A DNA stretch of 5,203 bases, taken from the NCBI GenBank assembly GCA_016295665.1, contig JAEDKS010000160.1, positions 1 through 5,203 of the forward strand, given 5' to 3'. A program made the translations under genes and the position numbers. Source of the DNA: Clostridia bacterium (GTDB lineage Bacteria > Bacillota > Clostridia > Christensenellales > Aristaeellaceae). Within the stretch, counting starts at the first letter, position 1. The number at the start of each line of letters is the position of its first letter. Of the stretch, positions 5,116 to 5,203 are shown one piece after another. The notes beneath the pieces are model-generated. The model saw only the letters and a list, made by a program, of their open reading frames with translations, was not told the DNA's origin and did no database searches.

Positions 5116-5203
5116 GCGGGAATGGCGGAATTGGCAGACGCGCTAGATTCAGGTTCTAGTGAGGGCTAACTTCATGCAGGTTCAAGTCCTGTTTCCCGCA
5201 CCA
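5116..5203 (+). tRNA. tRNA-Leu (anticodon CAG)
   Basis: The full class II cloverleaf can be drawn. The acceptor stem is GCGGGAA (5116-5122) with TTCCCGC (5193-5199), then discriminator A and an encoded CCA (5201-5203). The D stem is GCG (5125-5127) with CGC (5139-5141). The anticodon stem is CTAGA (5143-5147) with TCTAG (5155-5159), and the loop TTCAGGT places CAG at 5150-5152. The variable arm is long (5160-5175), pairing TGAGG with CTTCA including one G-T pair. The T arm is GCAGG (5176-5180) with CCTGT (5188-5192) and loop TTCAAGT. The long variable arm, discriminator A and anticodon all fit leucine. It reads CUG, a frequent leucine codon in the neighbouring genes. The gene ends on the last base of the window, so it is unknown whether other tRNAs follow. 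Confidence 0.97.

Noticed and set aside
5180..5203. tRNA 3' end as an integration (att) site
   Set aside because: tRNA-Leu genes are common integration targets, but the window ends at the CCA. No integrase or second copy of the tRNA 3' end is visible.

Overview
The window is a GC-rich bacterial chromosomal segment. It carries two complete housekeeping genes, one complete tRNA gene, and the 3' end of a further gene. Several points suggest a high-GC member of the Firmicutes, most likely a clostridial lineage: sigma-A type promoters with near-perfect hexamers, purine-rich ribosome binding sites, a 572-residue PgcA-type phosphohexomutase, and a tRNA with the CCA encoded. This placement is an inference from style; nothing in the window identifies a genus.

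Layout. Bases 1-147 are the last 48 codons of an unrecognised plus-strand gene. A perfect 15-bp hairpin (163-198) then separates it from the convergent phosphoglucomutase gene (212-1930, minus strand). Between that gene and uvrA lies a divergent control region of about 260 bp (1931-2191). It holds a good minus-strand promoter for the mutase (TTGCCA, 17 bp, TATAAT) and a weaker extended -10 promoter for uvrA. It also holds two clean palindromes, two imperfect LexA-like boxes, short direct repeats and a G-rich tract. uvrA (2192-5023, plus strand) encodes a full-length 943-residue excision-repair ATPase with all expected motifs. After a 92-bp gap containing an exact consensus promoter (TTGACA, 17 bp, TATAAT), a tRNA-Leu(CAG) gene runs to the last base of the window.

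Function. The mutase interconverts glucose 1-phosphate and glucose 6-phosphate, supplying cell-envelope sugar nucleotides and storage polysaccharide. UvrA starts nucleotide excision repair by recognising bulky lesions and loading UvrB. The tRNA reads CUG, and the absence of TTA and CTA leucine codons from uvrA fits a strongly GC-biased codon economy. The genes look like independent transcription units rather than one pathway. uvrB is not adjacent on either side within the window.

I found no mobile element, CRISPR array, defence system or other clearly new system. What merits a second look is regulatory: the palindromes in the mutase promoter, the possible SOS control of uvrA, and the very short leader of the tRNA.
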